Shown: one piece after another, positions 6,503-13,289 of the stretch
Numbering within the stretch: the first letter of the stretch is position 1
How the letters are laid out: every line of letters starts with the position of its first letter
The notes under the pieces: model-generated
Told to the model about the DNA's origin: nothing
Databases searched by the model: none
What the model saw: only the letters and a program-made list of their open reading frames with translations
DNA from: Spirochaetaceae bacterium
Lineage (GTDB): Bacteria > Spirochaetota > Spirochaetia > SZUA-6 > Bin103
Direction of reading: 5' to 3'
NCBI GenBank assembly: GCA_026710565.1
Contig: JAPOQV010000095.1
Location: forward strand, 1-22,977
Length of the DNA stretch: 22,977 nt
Made by a program: the position numbers and the translations under genes

Positions 6503-7593
6503 CAGAGCCCGAACAGCCGCTCGGCGTTGCCCTGGAAGATGTTGGGCTGGTAGTCGGCCGGCAGGGCGTTCAGGACGTGCGCGGCGTCATAGTCCCAGTG
6601 CGGGTAGTCGCTGGAGTACAGCAGGCAGTTGCGGCCGTCGATCATCTCCAGGATCTGCACGAGCAGCTCAGGCTCGGGCGGCTCCTCCAGCGGTTGCGTC
6701 GTGAAGAAGCAGTGCTCGCGGATCACCTCGCTCGGCGCACGCTTGACCCACGGCACCTCGCGGCGGAGCGCCCGCCATTCCTTGTCCAGGCGCCACGCCA
6801 CGTGCGGGAGCCACGCGACGCCGCCCTCGATGAACAGCCACCGCAGGCGCGGGAACTTCTCGAATACTCCCTCCGCGATCAAGCTGATCAACTGCGTGAT
6901 GTAGATGCGCGGCAGGCCCGAGTGGTACTCGAAGAAGGTCCGCGGCGTGCCCACCGGGCTCACGGCGGGCGCCAGCCCGGTGCCGGCCGCGGAGACGTGG
7001 ATGCCGATCGGCAGGTCGTGGCGCACCGCCGCCTCGTAGATCGGGTGGTAGAACTTCTGCCCGTACGGCATGGTCGAGGTGCCGCCGATGATCGCCATCA
7101 CCATGTCGTCACGCTCTCCCAGGCGGTCGATCTCGGCCGCGGCGGCCTCGGGATCGTTGGAGTTGACGGTGATGCAGCCCCGGAACTGCCGGTGTGGCGT
7201 GAGCCAGTGCTCGATGGTCCAGTCGTTGAAGGCGGCCATCACCGCGTTGGCGTACTCGGGGTTGGGATGGACGTTCCAGCCGTACATGTCGCCGGTCAGC
7301 ACGGCGAGATCGATGTGGTTCTCGACGATGAGCTGCCGGAGGGTGAACTCGGGATCGGAGGCCCGCTTTCCGCCGGCCGGGGTCCCGCTGTCGGGGCGGT
7401 TGCGGCCCGCCCCCAGCCCCAGGCCGCCGACGATCGAGTTGGCCTCCAGGATCTTCGAGCGCCACGGCTCCTGCAGGTAGGGTTGCAGCGTCTCCCAGTC
7501 CGGCAGGGAATGATGGACGTCGCTGTCGATGACCCGGTAGGGCCTCCGGCTGCTCGCGGTCTTCGTGCCGGGCGATCCGTCGGGCGACGTCAT
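6502..7593 (-). CDS. Amidohydrolase family 2 (ACMSD-like) metal-dependent hydrolase
   Basis: This 363-residue protein is a TIM-barrel amidohydrolase of the ACMSD/amidohydrolase-2 type. Metal and catalytic positions are visible: DSDVHH at 23-28 (D25, H27), GIHVSA at 197-202 (H199), and SSDYPHWD at 327-334 (D329, H332). Family blocks FEKFPRLRWLFIEGG (244-258) and WLPHVAWRLDKEW (261-273) lie between them. Such enzymes decarboxylate or hydrolyse aromatic and unsaturated acids; the substrate is unknown here. The ATG at 7593 has a weak AGGG about 7 nt upstream. Its stop is joined to the Rieske start by a 1-nt overlap (TGATG). A 22-codon ORF with a strong ribosome site lies just upstream (7598-7666). 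Confidence 0.88.
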   Translation of the reverse strand: MTSPDGSPGTKTASSRRPYRVIDSDVHHSLPDWETLQPYLQEPWRSKILEANSIVGGLGLGAGRNRPDSGTPAGGKRASDPEFTLRQLIVENHIDLAVLTGDMYGWNVHPNPEYANAVMAAFNDWTIEHWLTPHRQFRGCITVNSNDPEAAAAEIDRLGERDDMVMAIIGGTSTMPYGQKFYHPIYEAAVRHDLPIGIHVSAAGTGLAPAVSPVGTPRTFFEYHSGLPRIYITQLISLIAEGVFEKFPRLRWLFIEGGVAWLPHVAWRLDKEWRALRREVPWVKRAPSEVIREHCFFTTQPLEEPPEPELLVQILEMIDGRNCLLYSSDYPHWDYDAAHVLNALPADYQPNIFQGNAERLFGL

Positions 7594-7597
7594 GACG

Positions 7598-7666
7598 CTA
7601 CCCTATCCCGTTCTCATGCAGCGTTTCCGGCTCCGCACCGGGCTCTTTGGCGCTCACGGTGCCCAT
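7598..7666 (-). CDS. 22-codon leader-like small ORF upstream of the amidohydrolase gene
   Basis: On the minus strand a GGAGG sits 7 nt before an ATG at 7666, which opens a 22-residue frame (MGTVSAKEPGAEPETL to ENGIG) ending in TAG 4 nt before the amidohydrolase ATG. Its ribosome site is much stronger than that of the amidohydrolase itself, so it could be a translated leader that feeds ribosomes into the next gene. The frame differs from that of the amidohydrolase, so it is not a simple N-terminal extension. Its composition is acidic and proline-containing, with no runs of a single regulatory amino acid that would suggest attenuation. A chance ORF is possible. Confidence 0.4.
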   Translation of the reverse strand: MGTVSAKEPGAEPETLHENGIG

Positions 7667-7759
7667 ATCTCATCCTCCGCGACGAAAGACCCGCCCTGAT
7701 GATGCTATCACGGGGAGGTGGCTCGACGTATACTTGATGCAGCCGTCAAGGCTTCATCG

Positions 7760-8359
7760 ATGTTGCAGGGTCTGTTCTGGTTCACCGCGATATTCGGCGT
7801 CGGTGTGACGCTGATCGATCTGCTGGGCCTGATCGGCTCCGGCGGTCAGGCGGACGGTGGCGACGATGGCTCTGCCGCGGAGGCCGCGGACGACGGAGCC
7901 GGTGAGGAAGGGGGAGGCGAGGACTCCGGCGGCGCGCCGGTGTTGTCGTTCCTGCGCTACGTCCGTACGGCGATCTACTTCTGTCTGGGATTCGGGCCGT
8001 TCGGGCTCGCGTCGACCGCGTTCGGTTCGGGGCCGGTCGGCAGCCTGATCTGGGCGTTGGCAGGCGGCAGCGCGGTAGCCTTCCTGGCTCGCCTGTTCTT
8101 CCGGCTGCAGCGGACCGAGCTGGATTCGAGCATCAAGGAAGAGGAACTTCTGTTCGAGCAGGCCACCGTGATCGCTCCGATCGCCGACGGCGGCATGGGC
8201 AAGGTACGCATCCGCCTGGGCCAGTCGGTGGCGGAACGCTATGCGCTGGCCGAGAACCCCGAGGAGCGCTTCGTCGTCGACGCGCGCGTGCAGGTGGCGC
8301 AGGTCACCGATCGGTGCGTGTACGTGCGCGGACTCGATGCTTCGCAAGAGCTTTCGTGA
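7760..8359 (+). CDS. NfeD/YqiJ-like membrane protein with OB-fold domain
   Basis: About 199 residues. Two or three hydrophobic segments (4-27, about 70-90, about 93-114) surround a soluble linker rich in Gly, Asp and Glu at 27-59. A C-terminal domain of about 75 residues (125-199), with GGMGKVRIRLG at 144-154, fits the beta-barrel OB fold of NfeD-type proteins. NfeD proteins are encoded next to flotillin/SPFH genes and work with them in membrane organisation, and two SPFH genes follow directly. The family call therefore rests on layout and context more than strong motifs. I chose the ATG at 7760: it has AAGG upstream and begins directly before the first membrane segment. An in-frame GTG at 7718 would add 14 residues, but a TATACT -10-like box at 7729-7734 lies downstream of that GTG. 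Confidence 0.72.
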   Translation: MLQGLFWFTAIFGVGVTLIDLLGLIGSGGQADGGDDGSAAEAADDGAGEEGGGEDSGGAPVLSFLRYVRTAIYFCLGFGPFGLASTAFGSGPVGSLIWALAGGSAVAFLARLFFRLQRTELDSSIKEEELLFEQATVIAPIADGGMGKVRIRLGQSVAERYALAENPEERFVVDARVQVAQVTDRCVYVRGLDASQELS

Positions 8360-8411
8360 CAACGGATGAGGCGCTGGCGCCGATCGCAACGATTTTAGAA
8401 CTGGAGGACGC

Positions 8412-9797
8412 ATGGAAACCGAGTTTGTAGGCGGCGCGATCGCCGCGGTCGCAGTATTCTTCGTAATCATCGGGGGGCTCAAATCCCTCATCAAGGTCTG
8501 TCCACCCAACCAGGTGATGGTCGTGACCGGTACCAAGACGCAGGTCGGCGGCAAGCGTTACGGCTTCCGATTGCAGCGCGGCGGCTGGACATTCGTGATC
8601 CCCTTCTTTCAGAGCGCCGAGGGACTGGAGTTGAGCACGATCCCGATCGACGTTCGGGTGGAGGGGGTGAACGCCGCGAACGGCATCACCGTCGGCGCTG
8701 ACGCGACCGCCTGCGTCTGCGTGGACCATGAGGACGACGTGCTGCTGTATTCCGCCGTCGAGCGGCTGATGGGCAAGACCCGCGGAGAGATACAGGAGCA
8801 GATCCAGCAGACCATGGTGGGCAACTTTCGCGGCGCGCTCAACAAGACCACGCCGCTGCAGGCGATCGGGATGATGGATAGCGTCGATGAGGAGGCCCGC
8901 GTCGGCGAGGGAGATGCGCGGGCCGACGCCGATAACGCAGCGGCAGCGGCCGCTGCCGATGACGCTGACGGCGAGCGCGCGCAGTTCCGTGCCGAGCTGC
9001 TGCGCGACAGCAATCAGGACCTGGCCACCTTCGGCATGCGCGTCGTGTCGGTGTCGCTGCAGAAGATCTGGGATACGTCCAACTACATCGCCAACCTGGC
9101 CAACAAGACGCTGTCCCGCAAGCGCCAGGAGGTGGAGATCGAGGAAGCTCGCCTCAAGGCGCAGGCGGAGCGCGCGGAATCGGACGCCCAACGGCGTGAG
9201 ACCGTGGCCGAGAGTACCGCCAATGAGAAGATCATCGCGGCCGAGCAGGAGCTCGAAGTCCTCAGGCGTACCGCTGAGGCGGAGGTGGAACAGACCCGTC
9301 TGGAGGCCGAAAGCGCGATCCAGCGGGCCGAAAGCGAAGGCGAACGGTCCGTTCAGGAGATCGCCGTGGATCTGCGCAAGCTGAAGAACGTCTCCGACGT
9401 GACCCTGGAGGCGGACACGAAGCGGCAGGCGGCGGAGATCCTGTCGGACGGCCAGAATCAGGCCGTGCAGATCGTCGAATCGATCCAGAACCACCTGCTC
9501 GAACAGAAGGCCATGATGGTTGCGGACGCCGACGTGGGCAGGATCGCGCTGTTCGTCCAGCAGCAGCTTCCGGGTTTATTCGCGGCATACGAGCGCTACG
9601 CGGGGGAGCAGACTATCGACAACGTGGTGATCATGGATAACGAGGGTGGCATGAACGGGCTGCTGAACCGCGGCCCGGAGGCCTTCGTCGACTTCCTGCA
9701 CAAGTTCGAGGAGGGCTTCGGCATCAGCGTCAAGGAGTTGCTGACCCAGGACGGCGCTGACCGCGCCAAGGCGGACGCATCGGAGGGGCAGGCATGA
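8412..9797 (+). CDS. Flotillin-like SPFH (band 7) membrane protein 1
   Basis: This 461-residue protein has an N-terminal membrane anchor (about 6-24), an SPFH domain starting around 27 (PPNQVMVVTG) and containing the GGWTFVIPFFQ block at 57-67, and a long charged Ala/Glu-rich coiled coil at about 233-345. The C-terminal part covers 346-461. The SPFH domain carries an unusual Asp/Ala/Glu-rich insert at about 156-192, with a run of eight alanines, before SPFH resumes at DSNQDLATFGMRVVSVSLQKIW. Such proteins oligomerise into rings or cages in the inner membrane and organise microdomains or protease complexes. TGGAGG lies 4 nt before the ATG. It follows an NfeD-like gene by 52 nt, and its stop overlaps the start of the second SPFH gene as ATGA, so the two products probably form a hetero-oligomer. 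Closest named relatives are probably YqiK/flotillin types; exact orthology is uncertain. Confidence 0.85.
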   Translation: METEFVGGAIAAVAVFFVIIGGLKSLIKVCPPNQVMVVTGTKTQVGGKRYGFRLQRGGWTFVIPFFQSAEGLELSTIPIDVRVEGVNAANGITVGADATACVCVDHEDDVLLYSAVERLMGKTRGEIQEQIQQTMVGNFRGALNKTTPLQAIGMMDSVDEEARVGEGDARADADNAAAAAAADDADGERAQFRAELLRDSNQDLATFGMRVVSVSLQKIWDTSNYIANLANKTLSRKRQEVEIEEARLKAQAERAESDAQRRETVAESTANEKIIAAEQELEVLRRTAEAEVEQTRLEAESAIQRAESEGERSVQEIAVDLRKLKNVSDVTLEADTKRQAAEILSDGQNQAVQIVESIQNHLLEQKAMMVADADVGRIALFVQQQLPGLFAAYERYAGEQTIDNVVIMDNEGGMNGLLNRGPEAFVDFLHKFEEGFGISVKELLTQDGADRAKADASEGQA

Positions 9798-11053
9798 CCG
9801 TTTTCATCATCGTCTTCATTGTTCTGGTCCTCATCACGCTGTTGATCCAACTGGTCACCAAGATGAAGATCGTCGGCGCCGACGAGCTGGCCATCGTCGC
9901 CGGCAAGGGCAAGGCGTTCTCGTGGCTGCGCGGTGGACGCGTGTTCGTGTTTCCGCTCATCCATCGCTTTTTCCGGATGGACATGCGGCCCCGCACCACC
10001 AGCGTGCGCGTGGAGTCGGCCATCGCGGCGGGCATCGTGCCGCTCACCGTGGTGGCGACCGTGAGCTTCGCGGTGGCCTCTTCGGGCGAAGGGCTGCGCA
10101 ACGCCATCCGGCGGATCCTGCTGATGACGCGCGACTGGGCGGAGCTCACCGGTATCGCCACCGGCATCATCGAAGGGCATCTGCGCGACTCGATCGCGAC
10201 GATGACGCCCGAAGAGGTGATGACGGACAAGGATCGGCTGGTGCAGAACATGATCCGCGTGTGCAAGACCGACTTGGAGGGCATTGGCCTGGAGATCACG
10301 GCGATGAACATCGCCGACGTCGACGACCACCGCCTGGACGGCGTGCGCGAGCCGGAGCTCTACATCGCCCTGCTGAAGCGCATCCAGTCCGCGAACGCCG
10401 AGACGCAGTCGCGCGCGGCGCAGGCGCAGGCGCATGCGGCGGCCAAGGAGGAGTCGGAGGGGCGGCGCGCGGAAGTCGCGGTGCGCCAGGCGCAGAACTC
10501 CAAGGAGAGCCTGCTGGCGGAGATTCGCGTCAAGGTGGCGCAGGAAACCCAGCGCAGCGCCATCGGCGTGCGCCGGGCCGAGCGCGACGCGCAGGCCAAG
10601 GTCGCCGGAATCAAGGCGCAGATCGGCGCCGAGCAGCAGCGCATCGCGATGCTCCGTGAGCGTTATCGGGCGGAGATTCTGATCCCGGCGGAGGCGGAGC
10701 AGGAGCGCATGACGCTGCAGGCCAAGGCGGAAGCGGCCGAGCGACGGGGCCGCGCGCAAGGGGAGATCGATCAGCTCAATCGAACCATAGAGATCCTGCG
10801 CCAGGGAGGTAAGGCCGCCCTGGCGGCCTACGTCATCGAGAACTTCGAGAAGTTCATCGAGCCGTTCTCGAAGACGCTGTCGCTGTTCCCGGCCAAGCAC
10901 GCCACGGTCATCTCCGGGGCAGGGGGGACGCACGCGCCGATCTCCGGCGTCCATCCGCACCCGGTCGAGGAGCAGAAGGCGCGACTGACCCTGGAGGCGC
11001 TGGGCGCGATCTCGACCGCGCAAGGAGCTGAGAGCGCTCCGCAGAACGGGTAG
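9794..11053 (+). CDS. Flotillin-like SPFH (band 7) membrane protein 2
   Basis: A protein of 419 residues with a strongly hydrophobic N-terminal helix (2-22, Ile/Val/Leu-rich), an SPFH domain at about 25-185 (IVGADELAIVAGKG, GGRVFVFPLIHRFFRMDMRP, LEGIGLEITAMNIADV), a coiled coil at about 190-345 dominated by Ala, Glu, Gln and Arg, and a less ordered tail rich in His, Pro and Gly. It resembles the first SPFH protein in layout but is clearly diverged, so the pair resembles the HflK/HflC or two-flotillin arrangement. The start codon overlaps the preceding stop (ATGA). The gene ends just before a perfect GC-rich hairpin (11060-11085) shared with the convergent hisG gene. Function is inferred: membrane-domain scaffolding together with the NfeD-like protein. 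Confidence 0.85.
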   Translation: MTVFIIVFIVLVLITLLIQLVTKMKIVGADELAIVAGKGKAFSWLRGGRVFVFPLIHRFFRMDMRPRTTSVRVESAIAAGIVPLTVVATVSFAVASSGEGLRNAIRRILLMTRDWAELTGIATGIIEGHLRDSIATMTPEEVMTDKDRLVQNMIRVCKTDLEGIGLEITAMNIADVDDHRLDGVREPELYIALLKRIQSANAETQSRAAQAQAHAAAKEESEGRRAEVAVRQAQNSKESLLAEIRVKVAQETQRSAIGVRRAERDAQAKVAGIKAQIGAEQQRIAMLRERYRAEILIPAEAEQERMTLQAKAEAAERRGRAQGEIDQLNRTIEILRQGGKAALAAYVIENFEKFIEPFSKTLSLFPAKHATVISGAGGTHAPISGVHPHPVEEQKARLTLEALGAISTAQGAESAPQNG

Positions 11054-11059
11054 TGCCAG

Positions 11060-11085
11060 GGGCGCGCGGCATCCGCCGCGCGCCC
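11060..11085. terminator. Perfect GC-rich hairpin between convergent genes
   Basis: GGGCGCGCGGC (11060-11070), a 4-nt ATCC loop, and GCCGCGCGCCC (11075-11085) form an uninterrupted 11-bp stem. It fills almost the whole 32-nt gap between the stop of the second SPFH gene and the stop of hisG on the other strand, so it can end transcripts from both sides. No T-run follows on either strand, so it is not a textbook intrinsic terminator and may act as an RNA 3'-end stabiliser or a Rho-assisted stop. Confidence 0.65.
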
Positions 11086-11964
11086 TCACTCGATGATCTT
11101 GTTCAGCGGATACTCGACGATTCCGCTGGCGCCCGCTTCCTTGAGGCGCGGGAGAATATCGCGCACCACCGACTCTTCGATGATCGTGTCGACGGCGACC
11201 CAGTCGCCGTTCGCGAGCGGGGCGACGGTCGGTTTCTGCAGCGCCGGCAGGGCCTCCAGGATGGCATCCAGATTCTTCTCCGGCACGTTCATCATCAGCC
11301 CGACCTTGCCCTCGGCTGCCATGGCGCCGCGCAACATGAGGGTGATGTTCTCGATCTTCTTGCGCTTCCAGGGGTCCTGCCAGGACGCCTGGTTGGCGAT
11401 CAGGCGCGGGGTGCTGGTCAGAATGGTGTCGACGATGCGGAGGTTGTTGGCGCGTAGCGAGCTGCCGGTCTCGGTGACCTCAACGATCGCGTCGGCAAGT
11501 TGCGGGGGCTTGACCTCGGTCGCCCCCCACGAGAACTCGACGTGCGCCTGCACCCCGTGGCCCTTGAGGTAGTCGGTGGTGAGATTCACGACCTCGGTCG
11601 CGATGTGCTTGCCCTGCAGGTCCTTGGGGCTGCGGATGGGGGAGTCCTCGGGAACGGCGAGCACCCAGCGCACGGGCCGGCGGCTCACCTTGGCGAAGAC
11701 CAGCTCCGCCACCTCCACCACGTGGGCGCGGTTCTCGACGATCCAGTCGTGGCCGGTCAGTCCGGCATCCATCACGCCGTCCTGCACGTAGCGGGCGATC
11801 TCCTGCGCGCGGATCAGGATGCACTGGATCTCCGGGTCGTCGATGTCGGGATAGTAGGAACGCGAGCGGAAGGTGATCCGGTAGCCGGCTTGGCGGAACA
11901 GGCCGGCGGTCGCCTCCTGCAGGCTGCCGGCCGGGATGCCGAGCTTGAGGATGTTCCGGTCCAT
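11086..11964 (-). CDS. hisG: ATP phosphoribosyltransferase, long form
   Basis: The 292-residue protein is the long, HisZ-independent type of HisG, the first enzyme of histidine synthesis: ATP plus PRPP gives phosphoribosyl-ATP. The N-terminal periplasmic-binding-like catalytic domains include [14 protein letters not shown] (7-19), [13 protein letters not shown] (66-78) and the PRPP-loop region [18 protein letters not shown] (158-175). The regulatory HisG_C domain covers about 215-292, ending [15 protein letters not shown], and normally mediates histidine feedback. The start is the ATG at 11964, 11 nt after the hisI stop. No Shine-Dalgarno is directly in front of it; an AAGGGG further up is tied into a small stem (11967-11983). 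It is co-oriented with hisI and converges on the SPFH operon. Confidence 0.96.
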   Translation of the reverse strand: MDRNILKLGIPAGSLQEATAGLFRQAGYRITFRSRSYYPDIDDPEIQCILIRAQEIARYVQDGVMDAGLTGHDWIVENRAHVVEVAELVFAKVSRRPVRWVLAVPEDSPIRSPKDLQGKHIATEVVNLTTDYLKGHGVQAHVEFSWGATEVKPPQLADAIVEVTETGSSLRANNLRIVDTILTSTPRLIANQASWQDPWKRKKIENITLMLRGAMAAEGKVGLMMNVPEKNLDAILEALPALQKPTVAPLANGDWVAVDTIIEESVVRDILPRLKEAGASGIVEYPLNKIIE

Positions 11965-11966
11965 GG

Positions 11967-11983
11967 AGGGGACGGCTACCCCT
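11967..11983 (-). promoter_or_regulatory. Small stem-loop covering the ribosome site of hisG
   Basis: On the minus strand AGGGG and CCCCT pair across a 7-nt loop, spanning the hisI stop codon and ending 2 nt before the hisG ATG. The purine arm is the only Shine-Dalgarno-like sequence near hisG. The stem may make hisG translation depend on ribosomes finishing hisI. Five base pairs could also arise by chance. Confidence 0.3.
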
Positions 11984-12398
11984 TGCTGGCGTACACGTCG
12001 GCCGGATCGAACACGCGCTTCGCGACGACCTGGAGATCGTCTTCCGCGACCCGGCGGAAGAAACAGCTCCGGTAGCCTTCGTGACAGGCGGCGCCGCCGA
12101 TCTGGCGCACCTTGACCAGCAGCGTGTCGGCGTCGCAGTCCACGTAGACCCCGTGCACTTCCTGCACGTTGCCTGACTCCTCGCCCTTGCGCCAGAGGCT
12201 GTTGCGGCTGCGCGAGAAGTAGCACACGCGGCCGGTGCGCAGCGTCTCCTCGAACGCCTCCCGGTTCATGTACGCCACCATGAGCACCTCGCCGGTCTCA
12301 TGGTCTTGGGCAATCACCGGCACCATGCCGCCGAGCTTCTCGAAGTCGACCACGCGGACGGCGGCGGAATCCTCCCCGTTTCCCGTATCAGGTTTCAT
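11976..12398 (-). CDS. hisI: Phosphoribosyl-AMP cyclohydrolase
   Basis: The 140-residue protein matches the single-domain HisI, which opens the purine ring of phosphoribosyl-AMP in the third step of histidine synthesis. Visible family blocks are [16 protein letters not shown] (38-53), [15 protein letters not shown] (59-73) and the metal site VDCDAD at 86-91 (D87, C88, D89, D91), with the zinc cysteines C105 and C112 in [14 protein letters not shown]. No HisE (phosphoribosyl-ATP pyrophosphatase) domain is attached and none lies nearby, so step two must be encoded elsewhere. The ATG at 12398 faces the divergent PhyH gene across an 81-nt gap that should hold both promoters. hisG follows after 11 nt. 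Confidence 0.96.
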   Translation of the reverse strand: MKPDTGNGEDSAAVRVVDFEKLGGMVPVIAQDHETGEVLMVAYMNREAFEETLRTGRVCYFSRSRNSLWRKGEESGNVQEVHGVYVDCDADTLLVKVRQIGGAACHEGYRSCFFRRVAEDDLQVVAKRVFDPADVYASKG

Positions 12399-12479
12399 GG
12401 TGGCACTCTACCACGCTAGGCGGAGCGGCTGGTTCAATGCCGGCAGGCGCGCCATACTCGCATCGTCCAAGGAGGCCTC

Positions 12480-13289
12480 ATGCTCACCGACAAGCAGTTC
12501 CAGCATTTCCGGACGTTCGGCTTCGTAGTCCTGCGCGACCTGTTCATGCCGCAGGAGGTGGAGACCCTGCGCTCCGAATACGAGGCCGAGCTCGACCGTG
12601 TCTACGAGCACGCGCCGTTCACGGGCGAGACGCGCTACTGGACGACGATGCTGCACCCGCGCACGCCGCTGTATTCGAGCCTCCTGGAGGACGAGCGTTT
12701 CTGCAGCGTGGCCGAGCAGCTCTACGGCGACGACGTGATCGGCATCGGCACCGACGCCAACCGCTACGTGGGCGACACGCGCTGGCATCCTGACCACGGC
12801 CCCGATCCCGAGGAGGATTGCTACGGGGTGAAGTTCGCGTTCTACCTGGACCCGGTGGATGCCGACTCGGGCGCCCTGCGGGTGATCCCCGGATCGCACA
12901 ACCGCGCCTTCCACGACCAGATCCGCGGCTCGCTCGAGTCGCTGGAGCTGGGCGTGGCCGGCGTGCCGGGCTACGTGTGCGCCTCCGACCCCGGCGACGT
13001 GGTCGCCTTCGACATGCGCTGCTGGCACGCCAGCCACGGCGGCGCCGACGGCCGCCGCATGTCCACCTGCGTCTACTACAACAATCCGCGCGGGGCGGTG
13101 GAGGAAGCGGCTACCCGCAAGCGCGCCGAACAGGCGCGGAAGACCCCGACCCAGTACGGACGCGAAGGGCAGCCGATGTTTCCTGCGGAGTGGCTTGCCA
13201 ATCCCGGTGGCAGTCCGAAGCGGCAGCGCTGGCTGAACCGCATGGCGGAGCTCGGCTACTTCGACCTGCCGGTGGGGAGCGCGGCATGA
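12480..13289 (+). CDS. Phytanoyl-CoA dioxygenase (PhyH) family oxygenase
   Basis: A 269-residue PhyH-type Fe(II)/2-oxoglutarate oxygenase. Iron ligands are H103 and D105 (RWHPDHGPD) and a distal histidine in CWHASHGG (H183; H186 possible), with R192 or R193 as the 2-oxoglutarate anchor. GALRVIPGSHNRAFH (131-145) is the conserved strand block. The N-terminus (LTDKQFQHFRTFGFVVLRDLF) is the standard opening of the family, so the start is secure; AAGGAGG lies 5 nt upstream. It is quite different in sequence from the PhyH at 580-1410, so it is not a recent duplicate. The stop overlaps the next start as ATGA, coupling it to a Gfo/Idh oxidoreductase. The substrate is unknown. Confidence 0.93.
   Translation: MLTDKQFQHFRTFGFVVLRDLFMPQEVETLRSEYEAELDRVYEHAPFTGETRYWTTMLHPRTPLYSSLLEDERFCSVAEQLYGDDVIGIGTDANRYVGDTRWHPDHGPDPEEDCYGVKFAFYLDPVDADSGALRVIPGSHNRAFHDQIRGSLESLELGVAGVPGYVCASDPGDVVAFDMRCWHASHGGADGRRMSTCVYYNNPRGAVEEAATRKRAEQARKTPTQYGREGQPMFPAEWLANPGGSPKRQRWLNRMAELGYFDLPVGSAA

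Noticed and set aside
7718..7759. GTG start of the NfeD-like gene.
   Set aside because: Its purine stretch abuts the GTG and a -10-like TATACT lies downstream of it, so the ATG at 7760 is preferred.
8304..9494. Minus-strand frame opposite the first SPFH gene.
   Set aside because: Antisense shadow of a coiled-coil gene, with no domain features and no ribosome site considered credible.
9596..11089. Large minus-strand frame opposite the second SPFH gene.
   Set aside because: Leu/Arg/His-rich antisense shadow; the plus strand has an anchor, SPFH domain and coiled coil.
12399..12479. Promoter pair between hisI and the divergent PhyH gene.
   Set aside because: The gap must contain promoters, but I found only weak boxes (CATACT near 12453) with no convincing -35 element.
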